Positions 37,277 through 48,265 of a DNA stretch of 64,000 nt are shown one piece after another. The notes below the pieces were generated by a model. The model was not told the DNA's origin. It saw only the letters and a list, made by a program, of their open reading frames with translations, and did no database searches. Every line of letters begins with the position of its first letter. Position 1 is the stretch's first letter. This DNA is from Owenia fusiformis (Eukaryota; Annelida; Polychaeta; Sabellida; Oweniidae): assembly GCA_903813345.2 (NCBI GenBank), contig CAIIXF020000001.1, positions 51,041,885-51,105,884 on the forward strand. The letters run 5' to 3'. Made by a program: the position numbers and the translations under genes.

Positions 37277-37760
37277 CTCCTGGTAAGTTTTTGCTAGATA
37301 TTTGATATGTTTACCACATGCAGGGGTTTCACTAGAATTTCCCACAACAGGCTTTAAATGAATACAACAGGCAAAATTAATGGAAATCATGGAAAACATG
37401 GAAAAGTTGAAAAATCCCTGAAAAACAACAGTGATTTTGTGAAAACAACTCGTGAAAATCGCCTGTTGCCTGCTGCTAATGAAACCCCTGGCATGCTTTT
37501 AGCATAGAAAAATTAAGAATTTTGCACTTTGAGTTAGAGGGACAGTATCTAATTGTCAGTAGTTGCGGAAAAAAATATTCCCCATTTACTCAAATTTAAA
37601 AAAATCATAGCTACAGTATTAAGTATAACTAATGAAATTCTCATTACCTCTCTCATAATGAAATTAAGTTCATCTTCCCACAAATTTTGATGATTGGACA
37701 CCGTCTCTTAGTTTAACAAATTATGACATTTGAAAAACATTAATGCTAAATTGCCAGGAG
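37277..37760. mobile_element. Mariner-like MITE (CTCCTGG ends), copy 2, with nested insertion
   Basis: TA/CTCCTGGTAAGTTTTTGC at the left and TTGCCAGGAG/TA at the right; same family as 27893-28400. A second MITE (37321-37490) is nested inside it, giving a relative order of insertions. Confidence 0.65.
37321..37490. mobile_element. MITE family CAGGGGTTTCA, copy 2 (nested)
   Basis: It is about 170 bp, with ends CAGGGGTTTCACTAG and CTAATGAAACCCCTG. The flanks ACATG/GCATG agree at 4 of 5 positions, consistent with the 5-bp duplication of copy 1 at 33892-34069. It is inserted in 37277-37760. Confidence 0.75.
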
Positions 37761-37929
37761 TATAGTATGATTTACCTTATATCTTTACTGTATAGTGTTT
37801 AACACAAGTACTGGTATAATGGTTAATTGTGCAGATTTATGTATTTAAAAATTAGTATATATTTTTTAGAGTTTATATACAATCATGCGAAAATATTATT
37901 ATCAATATACATTTATGTTCTATTCATGT

Positions 37930-38260
37930 GATCCCACCGAACAAAGTTCGAGTAGGGATTTAGAGAAGCCTTAATTTGTCTGTCTGTGCATTTTTCTGGA
38001 TGATTGATAACTCAAATACCATTGGATTTTGCTGAATTTGAAATGGCCACCATTTTAAAATATTTTTAATAACTCTAACATCAGTGATGAGATTTGGCCT
38101 AAATATTTGGATATAGTGAAATAATGATGAAAAGAAACAATTACATATTACTATGTCCCATTGACTTATAATCTGTGGATAATGTAAATGTTGCCAAAAG
38201 GAAACAAAACTGCTGGTTATTTCTATCATGAAATGTTCAAAATGACGAGTGATTTGATCT
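37930..38260. repeat. Pearl-like family 2 fragment
   Basis: ATCCCACCGAACAAAGTTCG followed by GTCTGTCTGTGCA and AACTCAAATACC, as at 18478. The right end is unclear. Confidence 0.45.
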
Positions 38261-39082
38261 CATATGTCTTATTTGCCCTGTAAATATTTGGTGGGAATTG
38301 CTCCTCTGGGGAGTTGCTAATTTTCTAGTTAATAGAATTAGAAAAAAGGGATATTTATAGAATAAAAAAGATAATTATTTGTAAATAATTATTTTGTCAG
38401 TGGAATGTAATGTGGTTATATGCTGACTTGTTAAATGAAAATCAAAAATGTATAACTAGTAGCCTGGTCAGATGAGTTAGTGGTCACTTCAAAAATTCAA
38501 AATTAAAACTAATGTTACTTCAAAATTAGAGTGAAATGTGTATATTCTTAACAAATATAGTTGTAGTCTCAGGAGTCCTATGTTTATATTTTGCTAAATG
38601 AAACCAACTTTTACAAGAGAAATGTTAAACTTTACTCAATCCACACATTTATGATACAGCAATACAAGACATGCTCATTATGAAGTGCTTTTAATAATCC
38701 ATATATTTAAAGAGTTATGTAGTGACCAGTCAAGTTATCTGTTTGGGCCACTTTGTTTTACAATTATGTATGAAAATAATAATATACCTCATGGTACAAT
38801 GAAAAGAGGTAACATATGTGAAAATAATCATATCATGGGGTATATTTGGCTTATGGTATCTTGTATGTACATACATCTATCATAAAATATATGTATTGGC
38901 AACATTTTGATTTGTCTGTAAATGTGAAAACATGGAAATCATAGTTGTTGAAGCTGAGTATGAATAAATCACTCTGATAATATAATTCAATATTACTGGA
39001 GTAAAAACACTACAAGGTGCAACTGTAAAGATATGACTTTGGATTGCATTGCAACACAAAGAAACATGTATGGCTAAATGTT

Positions 39083-39186
39083 ACCACCTGGAACGAAAAG
39101 TGTAACATATGTTACAGACACTGTTGCTAATGCTAGTCTAAAAAAACTGGTTGTAACAATTTCACGAATTCTTTGGTGGTGACATA
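39083..39186. mobile_element. Short ATGTYACCACC / GGTGGTGACAT element
   Basis: ATGTTACCACCTGG at the left and TTTGGTGGTGACAT at the right, with no tandem core. A minimal member of the end-type seen at 7595-9379; other short ones are at about 28861-28885 and 61443-61551. Confidence 0.55.
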
Positions 39187-39187
39187 A

Positions 39188-39852
39188 AAGCCTGGTTTTT
39201 GATTTAGTTTATTTTAAAATAGTTTATTTTAGTGTCACGCGTATACAAATTACACAATTTAGTTATATAGTTCAATTTAGATATATAGTTCCACTATTTT
39301 CATGAATATGATTTTAACAAATTTTATGCCAGGCATATATTTTGTTCATATCAAATTCCAAACTCCCGTGCAGTGATATATCACTGCGGCGGGCAGGTAT
39401 TTCACCGTAAGCATGGTAACGTCGTAATAAACAGTTGACGTGATTGGTTCTGGTCCCATGCTCAGGTCGCGTGATTGTAAAATTTAGACAATTTCATTGG
39501 TTGAATTGCGTGTATTAACTAATATACAACACGTGCGGTAAACTATTATCAACACAACTTTTACTCAGAATTCGTTCCGCGGTGATTTCTTCTCATATTT
39601 CAATAATTTTGAGATATTTTGACAAAATAATGATTGGGGAACATTCATGAATACATATTTTATAAGTTGTGTGAAAATTGACCACATATACGATGAAAAG
39701 GGGAACTATTTTCACCAAATTTTGGGGATTTTCTTCATCTGCCCGCCGCAGTGTCTATACCGAGACACTGCATGGGAGTTCGCTCAAATTCATAAAATAG
39801 TGGAACACATTCTGACTATTTGATCCATAATCATTTCAAAAACCAGGCTGTT
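39188..39852. repeat. Outer inverted repeat enclosing a MITE
   Basis: AGCCTGGTTTTTGA at the left and TCAAAAACCAGGCT at the right, with a second inner pair (GTTCCACTATTTTCATGAAT / ATTCATAAAATAGTGGAAC). The element at 39359-39783 is inserted between the arms, so this is an older inverted-repeat element disrupted by a younger one. Confidence 0.6.
39359..39783. mobile_element. hAT-like MITE with 8-bp TSD and hairpins in both ends
   Basis: It is 425 bp and flanked by TCAAATTC at 39351-39358 and 39784-39791. Each end carries its own small hairpin (GCAGTGATATATCACTGC at the left; CAGTGTCTATACCGAGACACTG at the right spans 22 bases: 5' half CAGTGTC, 3' half GACACTG), next to CTGCCCGCCGC or its complement. 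There is no open frame of note. Confidence 0.75.
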
Positions 39853-42204
39853 GTATATAAACTGTCTGTTCTCGAGGGGGATGTTGCAATAGAGCCAAAA
39901 TGTGATAAAGTAGATGGAAGAATAAAGTGTAAAGGACAATAAAATGATATACAACGTAGGTAAAGATTTGTGATTAAACCATACTGCACTCATGAAATAA
40001 ATGACAATGGGTGTTTATCATAACCTGGGTAATAAAATAGAAAATTGGATCTTTTGATTAAAAATCTGGGATTAGATGCAAAAAGCATTATCATTATATA
40101 TGAAGTGCCACATCTTTCCACTTGTAAATTCTGGAATTAAGTTTTAGGTTTCCTAAAAAAAGATGTTTGAGTGTAAATCAAAAAACATCTGATGAATTTT
40201 ACATGATATACTTTTTTGGAACAAAATTTCATTAATAGGGAGACCATGTATATCATTACGAGTCAAGACATGTGGTACAACATACACTGTACATTTAATC
40301 CATTTTATCGAGAAATGGGACAGGTTTCTTCCGTATCAGTTGAGAGACTGTGATGAAAATGAATAGTATGCGTTTGTGATTTCCCAGCTTAGGTTAATGT
40401 CCCCACTCTTGTGTTTGTTTTACTGTTTATCATTTATGTATCCAAATGTTAATTAAATCAATATAAGTTTTATATATATCACTATTCTGACTTGTTCTTT
40501 TTGTTGTATCAGAGGTTACACTCTAGTCATCCATCAAAACCGACATGCTCCATCGATTCAGTACTTTGTCCAAAAATGAATGCAATTCTGAACAAAATAC
40601 TCAATTTGCCAGGCACTGGCCGATGAATCGTAGCTTATGTGAGCTATATCATACAGAAAAAAGTTTAAGGAGGGATATAAAGAATGTGTCCACTTGTCTG
40701 TTGGGGGAATTAAAATTACCTGTCGCCAGATTTGGTTCACATTTATAAGCTGATGTCTTAGGGGAATAGGACTACTCAAAGATGAACTTCCATCAGGCAC
40801 ACAATACAGAATGGCTGCTGCTTCATACACAATGTTTTAAAGATGGCTGTTGAATTCAAAATGTCTCTACTTTTAATTTTGTCTTAATTTATCAAATTTT
40901 CAAGTCCATCCAATCAAGGAAACATCTTACAGCAATATGTTGACCAAATTGAATTTTATGATTCAACAGTTAATATTCCCGAAATAGGACTTCTTCATCT
41001 GGATAATGGAGGGCAGTTACTAAGGTGAGAGTAAGTAGTTCAAAATTTCACTGCTACATGGTCAATTCAGGTAAGATAACATGACGGGCATAGAAAAAGT
41101 TCCAATAAATCACAAGATCAATTTTCATAGTTTTATTAAAATGGGTGAATTTCCCCGACAAAGAAATTGCCTTTTCAAAGAAAACTAAATTGTCAAAGTT
41201 GATAAGCAATCTTTAAATCTTCATTTCAAGATGGTATTTTGGATGTAGGCTAAATTTAGAGTGTTTACTGATCAAAATGAAGATTATTTTTAATATCTTA
41301 ATCACAAACAAACACCCACCATAGACACACAACCTACGAGGTGGTTAAGTTCCAGGGCAGAAAAATTATCAACTGCAAAGTACAAGATTATAAATCTTGT
41401 CGACATATCCATATTCCTTCGATTCACCAAAAATTGTCATGATTCAAATGGAAAGGTATATTGGATCTAACTAAATCAAACTGAACATGTATGTTCCTTT
41501 AATAATAATATATTACACTAAAATTTATACATCATACATTAATAAATGAGGTACAACTCTGTACTAAAACTCTGCTCATCATTATCAATACATGAATAAT
41601 GGACATGATCAGCAATTGATCTGGCTTGACTCATTTCCCAAGCTACAAAGCTTAGGGTTTCTAAACATTGATTAGTTGAACTTTTAGACATTCCGAACGA
41701 TTATCACTTCTATACATGTACATATTTAGCATATGACTGCTGAGCATTTTGTATAAACACGTAACGTAAATGTGACAAAGTGAATATACATAGATAGATG
41801 CAAAGTAAAAACAGTATAATATAACAAAGGTATGAAATGTAAATTATAACATAAAATTAAGGTAAAATCAAATGTTAAAATCTATGACAAGAGTACAAGA
41901 TCAAAGTTGATTTAAAATTACATCATTTAAGCTACCATTGTTATATTTCACTGAATAACAATATTCACTCTGAGTTATTCTCACCAGTTGAAACATCCCA
42001 ACTAAAACATTCCACATGCCTTTTCAATGCACTAAAATATGAGAGAACTATCAATTTGAATGATCTAAGAAGTGTCCCGTCCTGATACAAGACGAACCAT
42101 TCAACATCAAGGGGCCCAATAAGGCGACACTAAAATCCTCCGACAAACTCCTAATGTTGGCGACGGCTATGTCAGAGATTCTATCCTATCCTAGAGTCCC
42201 AAAT

Positions 42205-45200
42205 TTAGAAGTCCTCGTCAACTGTGAAGTTATGATTACTAGTTCCACTATTTCCAGCCATGACACCCATTTTCTGATATTCGCCTACTCGCTTCTCAAA
42301 AAAGTTGGTTTTGCCTTCTAATGAGATATTGTCCATAAAATCAAAGGGATTCTCTACATTGTAGATCTGGAAAAGAAGAATTCATACAGATATACCATTT
42401 GAAACCCACTCAATATTTTTCTGCCTTTTTATCCAATAAATGGGCAATGAAGTACTGCATTGAGTTATGAATCTGTAATTGACCTTTAATTATTTGACAA
42501 ATTACTTGTCCCTAGAGTAGTCTAGATATTGGCAACGCCATGATGGAGTAGCTAATCTCAACGAACAAAATATTCATGAATCGCAATGTAATTTTACCAT
42601 CTACTCTACCAACAATAACATAGAATTCATGGACACATTAAGCCATTTCCTGATACACAAACAATAACAATTTGGAGTTACTCTAAAATTCCTTCAATTC
42701 AAGTATAAATATAGTCTTTCTGAAGAGCTCAGAAAATTTCATTAGAGGCAATATCTGTGAGATTCCATTTTTTTATTGTTTTTTTTGTGCATTAGTTCAA
42801 ATTATTTAGACACATGCGCAATTAATAATGATGACCAATCTCAAGACTCGTACTGATTACTGCTTTTGCATGCCTCATTTTTTTTTAGAAATAGAATATC
42901 ATCCGTAAGTTAGCAGATTTTGACCAAATAAAAGACTGAAGGTAAGATATTTATCGATACATTCATCCAGCGTTGATTTTTTGGATATGAATTTGGGACG
43001 GCGTTAATGAAAGCACAGCCAAGGGGCTCAGACAGAATATGTCAAACTTATTTCATTGGGATAATAAGGAGAAAAGGATGATAAAACCAACCAGATGCAA
43101 GTTTTACTTACCTTTGGCACTTCTAGTTCAAGGAGGAGTCTGTCTGCAACAAACTCGATATATTGCTTCATGAGATCACAGTTCATTCCAATCATCCTGC
43201 ATGGTAGTGCTACTGTCAGGAACTCCTGTTCTACTTTGACAGCTTCAGTGATGATCTCCAGTATTCGCTCCCTTGAAGGTTTCTTGTTCAGATGTTTAAA
43301 CATGAGGCAGGCAAAGTCACAATGGAGACCCTGTAATAGAGAATACAAAATTGTGATCAAAGTATTCAAAAATATGTAAGTTTAGCACCTGTTATAATCA
43401 GACTGATAAAGGTCATTTTCAAATCAAAACACATTTTTTGACGGTTCAGGACCAGCTCTTTCTTATAATTCTTCTATGGAAAAGCCCTTGAAAAATTGAA
43501 ACCTACCTCATCCCGACTAATGAGCTCATTGCTGAAGGTAAGACCAGGCATCACCCCTCGTTTCTTCAACCAGAATATGCTAGCGAAAGAGCCTGAGAAG
43601 AAGATACCCTCCACTGCGGCAAATGCAACGATTCGCTCCCCAAAGGCTGCATTTTCGTCAGCAATCCAGTTGAGTGCCCAGTCAGCTTTCTTTTTAACAC
43701 ATGGCAGGTTTTCTATTGCATTGAAGAGGAAGTCCCTGGAAGCAATTCAGTACAAATGTATGATTTGATTGGTCTAGTTCAGAAATAACAAATTAAAGAA
43801 ATGGAAGAGCATGTGCCAATTGCAAATGAAAACAGCATTTGCACATCATGACAAAATGCCAATCAACTATCTTGATGCATTTTTGTAAAACACAAAAGTA
43901 TATAAAATACAAAATAAGTCAAAAAATGGAGTCTAATGTTCTTTTTTATTTTAGCCTGTAAGTAATATGTTAATAAGTGTTAAAACAAAACAAAATGTTG
44001 AGATTTAAAAATGTTCAATGTATTCATACATCTTCATCAGGTTGACTGATTTTCATACAATTATGACAACACAATATACACAGGTACTGTTTAATTTAAA
44101 TTACAAGAATTATGATCATTAATGGCATTGTTGTGTAATCATTAGGAAACAAAAGTATTCATTTGAGAAGAATAAGAGAAAGTTTTTGGATAAAACTTAA
44201 CACTTTAGAGCCTAATGGTCTAAATATTCTCGACTAGATTACTTTTTATCTTCTGAGCCATAGTAATATCATATATTGTTATTTTATATGAGGTCATAGT
44301 GATTTTTATAAAAAAAAAAAAATTTTCATATTTATTACACAACAATGCCATTAATTTCTAATTACGTCATCACCCTATGCAGACAGAGCCTGTGGGAAAT
44401 ATTGGGTGCGGAGCAAATGAGCGGAGGGTGCGGAGCTAACGGTTATTTTTGAATTTAAATTTGGGATATTTCTGAAACTAAGCCGTTTTGGGACTTCAAA
44501 TATACCAAGATATGTGTATTTGACACCAAATATCAATACAATTGTGAAAATAGTAGCGCAATTCATTCTATAGCGACGCAGTGTGCCTTAAACCTTTCCC
44601 AGACCTATATATTTTGAAATTATCCTTTTAATACTGAGTCCCCAGCATTCATAAAAAATGGTGTTCAAGGTGCACTATCTATACAAATTATTTTTGCATC
44701 TTGGAAGCCAGGCAGTATCTGTGTGATTTTATAAAAATTCGGAAATTTTTTCAGATATGAACCCCCTCTAAATATTGGGTGCGGAGCAGCTCCATAAACG
44801 TAGCTCCGCACCCAATATTAAGAGGGGCTCATATCTGAAGAACATTTCCGAATTTTTATAAAATCACACAGATACTGCCTGGCTTCCAAGATGCAAAAAT
44901 AATTTGCATGGGTAGTGTATCTTGAACACCATTTTTTATGAATGCTGGGGACGCAGTATTAAAAGGATAGTCTCAAAATATATAGGTCTGGGAAATGTTT
45001 AAGGCATACTGCGTCGCTATGAAATGAATTGCACTACTATTTTCACAATTTTATTGATATTTGGTGTCAAATACACATATCTTGGTATATTTGAAGTCCC
45101 AAAACGGCTTAGTTTCAGAAATATCCCAATTTTAAATTCAAAAATAACCGTTAGCTCCGCACCCTCCGCTCATTTGCGCCGCACCCAATATTTCCCACAG

Positions 45201-47397
45201 GCTCTGTCTGCATAGGGTGGTCATTGAGAAATCAATAGATAAAAATAAACTTACCTCTGTTTGGGGTCTTTGATGTAAGAATCTATGAGCAAACTGTACA
45301 TTTCAGAGTGGATATTCTCTATGGCAATTTGGAATCCATAGAAACATTTGGCCTCTGTCACTTGGACCTCTTTGCTGAACCTTTCCACCTGGAAACATAA
45401 ACGAAACCTCAATAATTTTCCCTTAAATATGCATTAGAATGAAAGACAATTTTGTTCTTACTGCTAACTAGTGAAATATTACTAACAATAATTGTAAATC
45501 TTCAATTTATTATTCCTGTTTTGAATGAGTATTTTTTTTATTTAGCCTAGTGTCAAACTTACCAGATTTTCATTGACTATGCCATCACTAGCTGCAAAGA
45601 AGGCTAATATATGTGAGATAAAGTCACGTTCTTCATCTTTAAGATTGTCCCAATGAGTGAAATCTTTGGTGAGATCAACTTCATCAACTGTCCAAAATGA
45701 GGCAACTGCTTTTTTGTACATTTGCCAAATGTCATTGTATTGAATTGGGAAGGTCACATAACGTGATGGATTCTCCCTGAGAAGAGGCTCATCTTCTTCG
45801 AACTTTGGTCTTTCTACTTTGGTCTTTTCTTTCTTAATTATCTGTACACCCTGGAAGCAGGAAAAGAAAACTGCTTGAAAACAATTACACACATAATTCT
45901 TACAAAGTAAACTAAACAGTTGTCCACATGAATTTTGAATATGATTGAAACACTTTATGAACATAATTTTCATTTACAATGTCCTCAGCATATTTACAAC
46001 TTATGAGCTTCCAATCCACAAGAGCAAAGAAAAAATGTTGATGTATAACTGTAACCATGGCTTTCAATATCTATTAAAAGCTGTAACAAAGCAACTAGAC
46101 CTTATTTCAGTGGGTCATTAACAACTGAGCTTACAAACTTTATAAAGTATGATCTGAGAAGCGAGCCATAAATTGTTTCATATTAAAACACTCAGACATG
46201 TATCAAAAAAATATTGAAGTGTTCTCAGAATAATTTAAGTGTAGGTGTATTTCATTTGTCTATGTCAATAATCTGCAAAAGGCTAATAAGCCCATATAAA
46301 GCCGATATATAATTTAACAGTGATAGAATGTGAATAGAATATAATTTAAGGTTGCTGGAAAATAACATTTTGGTAAAAATTGCTACGCCTGCAAATGTTA
46401 TTTTCTGGTACAAAAGAAAGTATGAAGGCATGTGTCAATTCCTTGCCTTTTTCAGGAAAGTATCATTACGTTGCCTTCTTTTAGAATATCTGGTAGGAGT
46501 TCAATGGGAACTCCTGGAAATTATGATATTTCACACTATCTATTTTTCCAATTTTTTTTCAAAGTATCCAGACAACAAAGGAGCTACAATTGACCTTTTC
46601 CAGGTTTACTAAAAGAGGACAGTGTAATGATACTTTCCTAAAAGCAAGGAAATACACACATGCCTTCATAATTAATTTTATGTTGAAATAGCCTTGTGGT
46701 TTTATCCTGGCTTGGGTCCAAATCTCCCGCCAGTTTGACTACTTCAATTGAGTGAAATAAAATGCTTTTAGAAATTATGAAATACTTACGTCTGTCTGGA
46801 TTGGTTGGACATTCTGAAAAAATCAAATGAACAAAATTTAGTACTCTATAGAAAGTGAAATAGATCAGTGGATTTGGTGATTCGAAAAATGAGCACAAAT
46901 TTCGCGGAATTTTTTTGCCGCGAAAAGTCAAGTGTCAACGGTTTTCTGTGGGAATACATCTTCTATGACAACAAAACGCATGATTATCATATCAAATTAT
47001 GTATTTTGTAATTCTAACTTACTGGTGATTGAGATTCTCCCAAGACTTTGATGTTCTTTTTAACGAAATGAGAACCACTGTTTGGCACCTGAAAATAAGC
47101 AAAGGGCAAGCGATGTCAATTTTCTGATAGTCCATGTTACGTCCTATTTCCCAGTCTCAATGATGTATTCATTTCACAAGATGTATATCCAATATCATAG
47201 AAATCTTCAAAAATAGTTGTTTTTGCAGATATAGTTCTTTACTGAACAAGGCAATAAGACCATTTCCGCGCCATTCTTTGTTTGAAAGAAAAATTCCTTA
47301 CCTGATTCTCATCGTTGATGCTGGATTTTTTCATATCTGCGGTCATTCCGTCCACATGGAATGCGTTTGTAGAGTTTACTGGATGTACTGTAAGCAT
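42205..47397 (-). CDS. RRM2: Ribonucleotide reductase small subunit R2 (complete, 8 exons)
   Basis: Class I ribonucleoside-diphosphate reductase small subunit. It houses the di-iron/tyrosyl radical cofactor used by the large subunit to make dNTPs. Exons in transcript order: 47397-47302, 47088-47023, 46813-46790, 45850-45563, 45388-45255, 43735-43507, 43330-43112 and 42366-42205; all phases fit, giving 405 residues (human 389). All predicted metal ligands are visible: Asp151 ([10 protein letters not shown]), Glu182 and His185 (ENIHSEMY), Glu245 ([10 protein letters not shown]), Glu279 and His282 (SRDEGLHCDF). The radical Tyr is 189. The C-terminus is FTVDEDF, the heptapeptide class that docks on R1. 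I do not see a KEN box in the divergent N-terminus (about 90 residues), so degradation control as in vertebrate RRM2 cannot be assumed. Introns hold a fold-back element (44371-45219) and a MITE (46354-46676). Confidence 0.96.
44371..45219. mobile_element. 849-bp fold-back element with 5-bp TSD
   Basis: Two long arms are inverted copies, with the junction near 44770-44815. The ends are CACCCTATGCAGACAGAGCC and its complement, flanked by GTCAT at 44366-44370 and 45220-45224. The word AATATTGGGTGCGGAGC occurs at the ends and centre. Mirror-image 63-codon open frames in the arms (44375-44566 - and 45024-45215 +) follow from the palindrome. It lies in RRM2 intron 5, 33 bp below the 5' splice site of exon 45255-45388. 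Confidence 0.88.
46354..46676. mobile_element. Fold-back MITE, copy 2 (truncated)
   Basis: It begins GCTGGAAAATAACATTTTGG and carries the inverted CAGGAAAGTATCATTACG / GTAATGATACTTTCCT pair, but lacks the terminal part of its right arm. Same family as 1901-2294. It lies in RRM2 intron 3. Confidence 0.7.
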
Positions 47398-48265
47398 TTT
47401 GTGTAATAAATATGACTAAAAAGCGTAAAAACGGTTAGTGTTATGAGACAAACAGTTCCTAATTGTAGACTATTCAGTTCAACGAAGCCAAGCCAACTAA
47501 AATTTTCGCACAAAAAAATCAAAATATTCCGCGAAAACTTCAACGGCCAATCACAGTTAAGTCCAATGGTCATCTCGATTCTGATTGGTCGAAATATAAA
47601 CTCTTCCAAACATACGTGTGGTCAGCATATTGATCTCTAAAATATCAATTTCGTTCAAGATGTACTTGACTCATCTCCCAGATAATCAAATAGGACTTAT
47701 CAAATATGATAAATTTAAACTATTTTCAAATGTTATGTGGAATCAAAATCGAATTGTGATCACTGTGAAATTTTACCTATTTACATAACCGAGGATGACA
47801 CCCCTATCAAAAAATGATGCAGTCGAGAATAGTTACACAACTGTCAATAAACGAAAGTTATGCAACCAATTAATCTAATTATCCAATTATAGCATATTAT
47901 ATATTTCTACAATCAAAATATTCAGGATCTATTGAATGACAACTAATATAAAATATTGTACTGATATTATTCAGCGGTATTTTCGATCCAAAATGGCTAG
48001 CAAAAGTTTGACATTTGTTGTCAAGGCAATGTAACAAAAGATTAATCCGCATAAATATACATTTATTATCAATTATTTTCTCATTATCGAAAGCAATATT
48101 AGTTTATATCTGTTGTTTTTTCATATGTTATGACTCTACATTTACATTCATCTAAGTAAACATGAAGAAAAGGTCCGAATACTGATGTACATAGTGAACT
48201 ATATGTCATTAAATCTCCAATGTAATCATTTCCTGTTTACTGAGTTATTAGGCAAAGTGGAAAAA
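47398..48265. promoter_or_regulatory. Divergent RRM2 / STPG1 promoter region
   Basis: An 868 bp interval separates the two start codons. Close to RRM2 are an E2F-like CCGCGAAAA (47529-47537) and three CCAAT words (47547-47551, 47563-47567, and ATTGG at 47584-47588). An ATATAAA-type word follows at about 47594-47599. CCAAT plus E2F is typical of S-phase genes such as R2. Nearer STPG1 there is GTTGTCAAGGCAAT (48017-48030), resembling an RFX X-box. An acceptor at 48251-48252 just before the STPG1 start implies a 5' UTR exon in this interval. These are motif observations only. Confidence 0.5.

Larger units (their letters stand above)
35481..42204. other. RNF144 3' UTR, intergenic repeats and RRM2 3' UTR
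   Basis: Between the convergent RNF144 and RRM2 stop codons. A degenerate ~33 bp tandem repeat (ACAAATATCATGTACAGAAT) fills about 35750-35965, in the likely RNF144 3' UTR; AATAAA occurs near 36305. Several MITEs follow, listed separately. The remainder, including 40000-42200, shows no exon that I can support. Confidence 0.5.

Noticed and set aside
44375-45215. Two nearly identical 63-codon proteins on opposite strands
   Set aside because: Mirror images produced by the arms of the fold-back element; no independent coding evidence.
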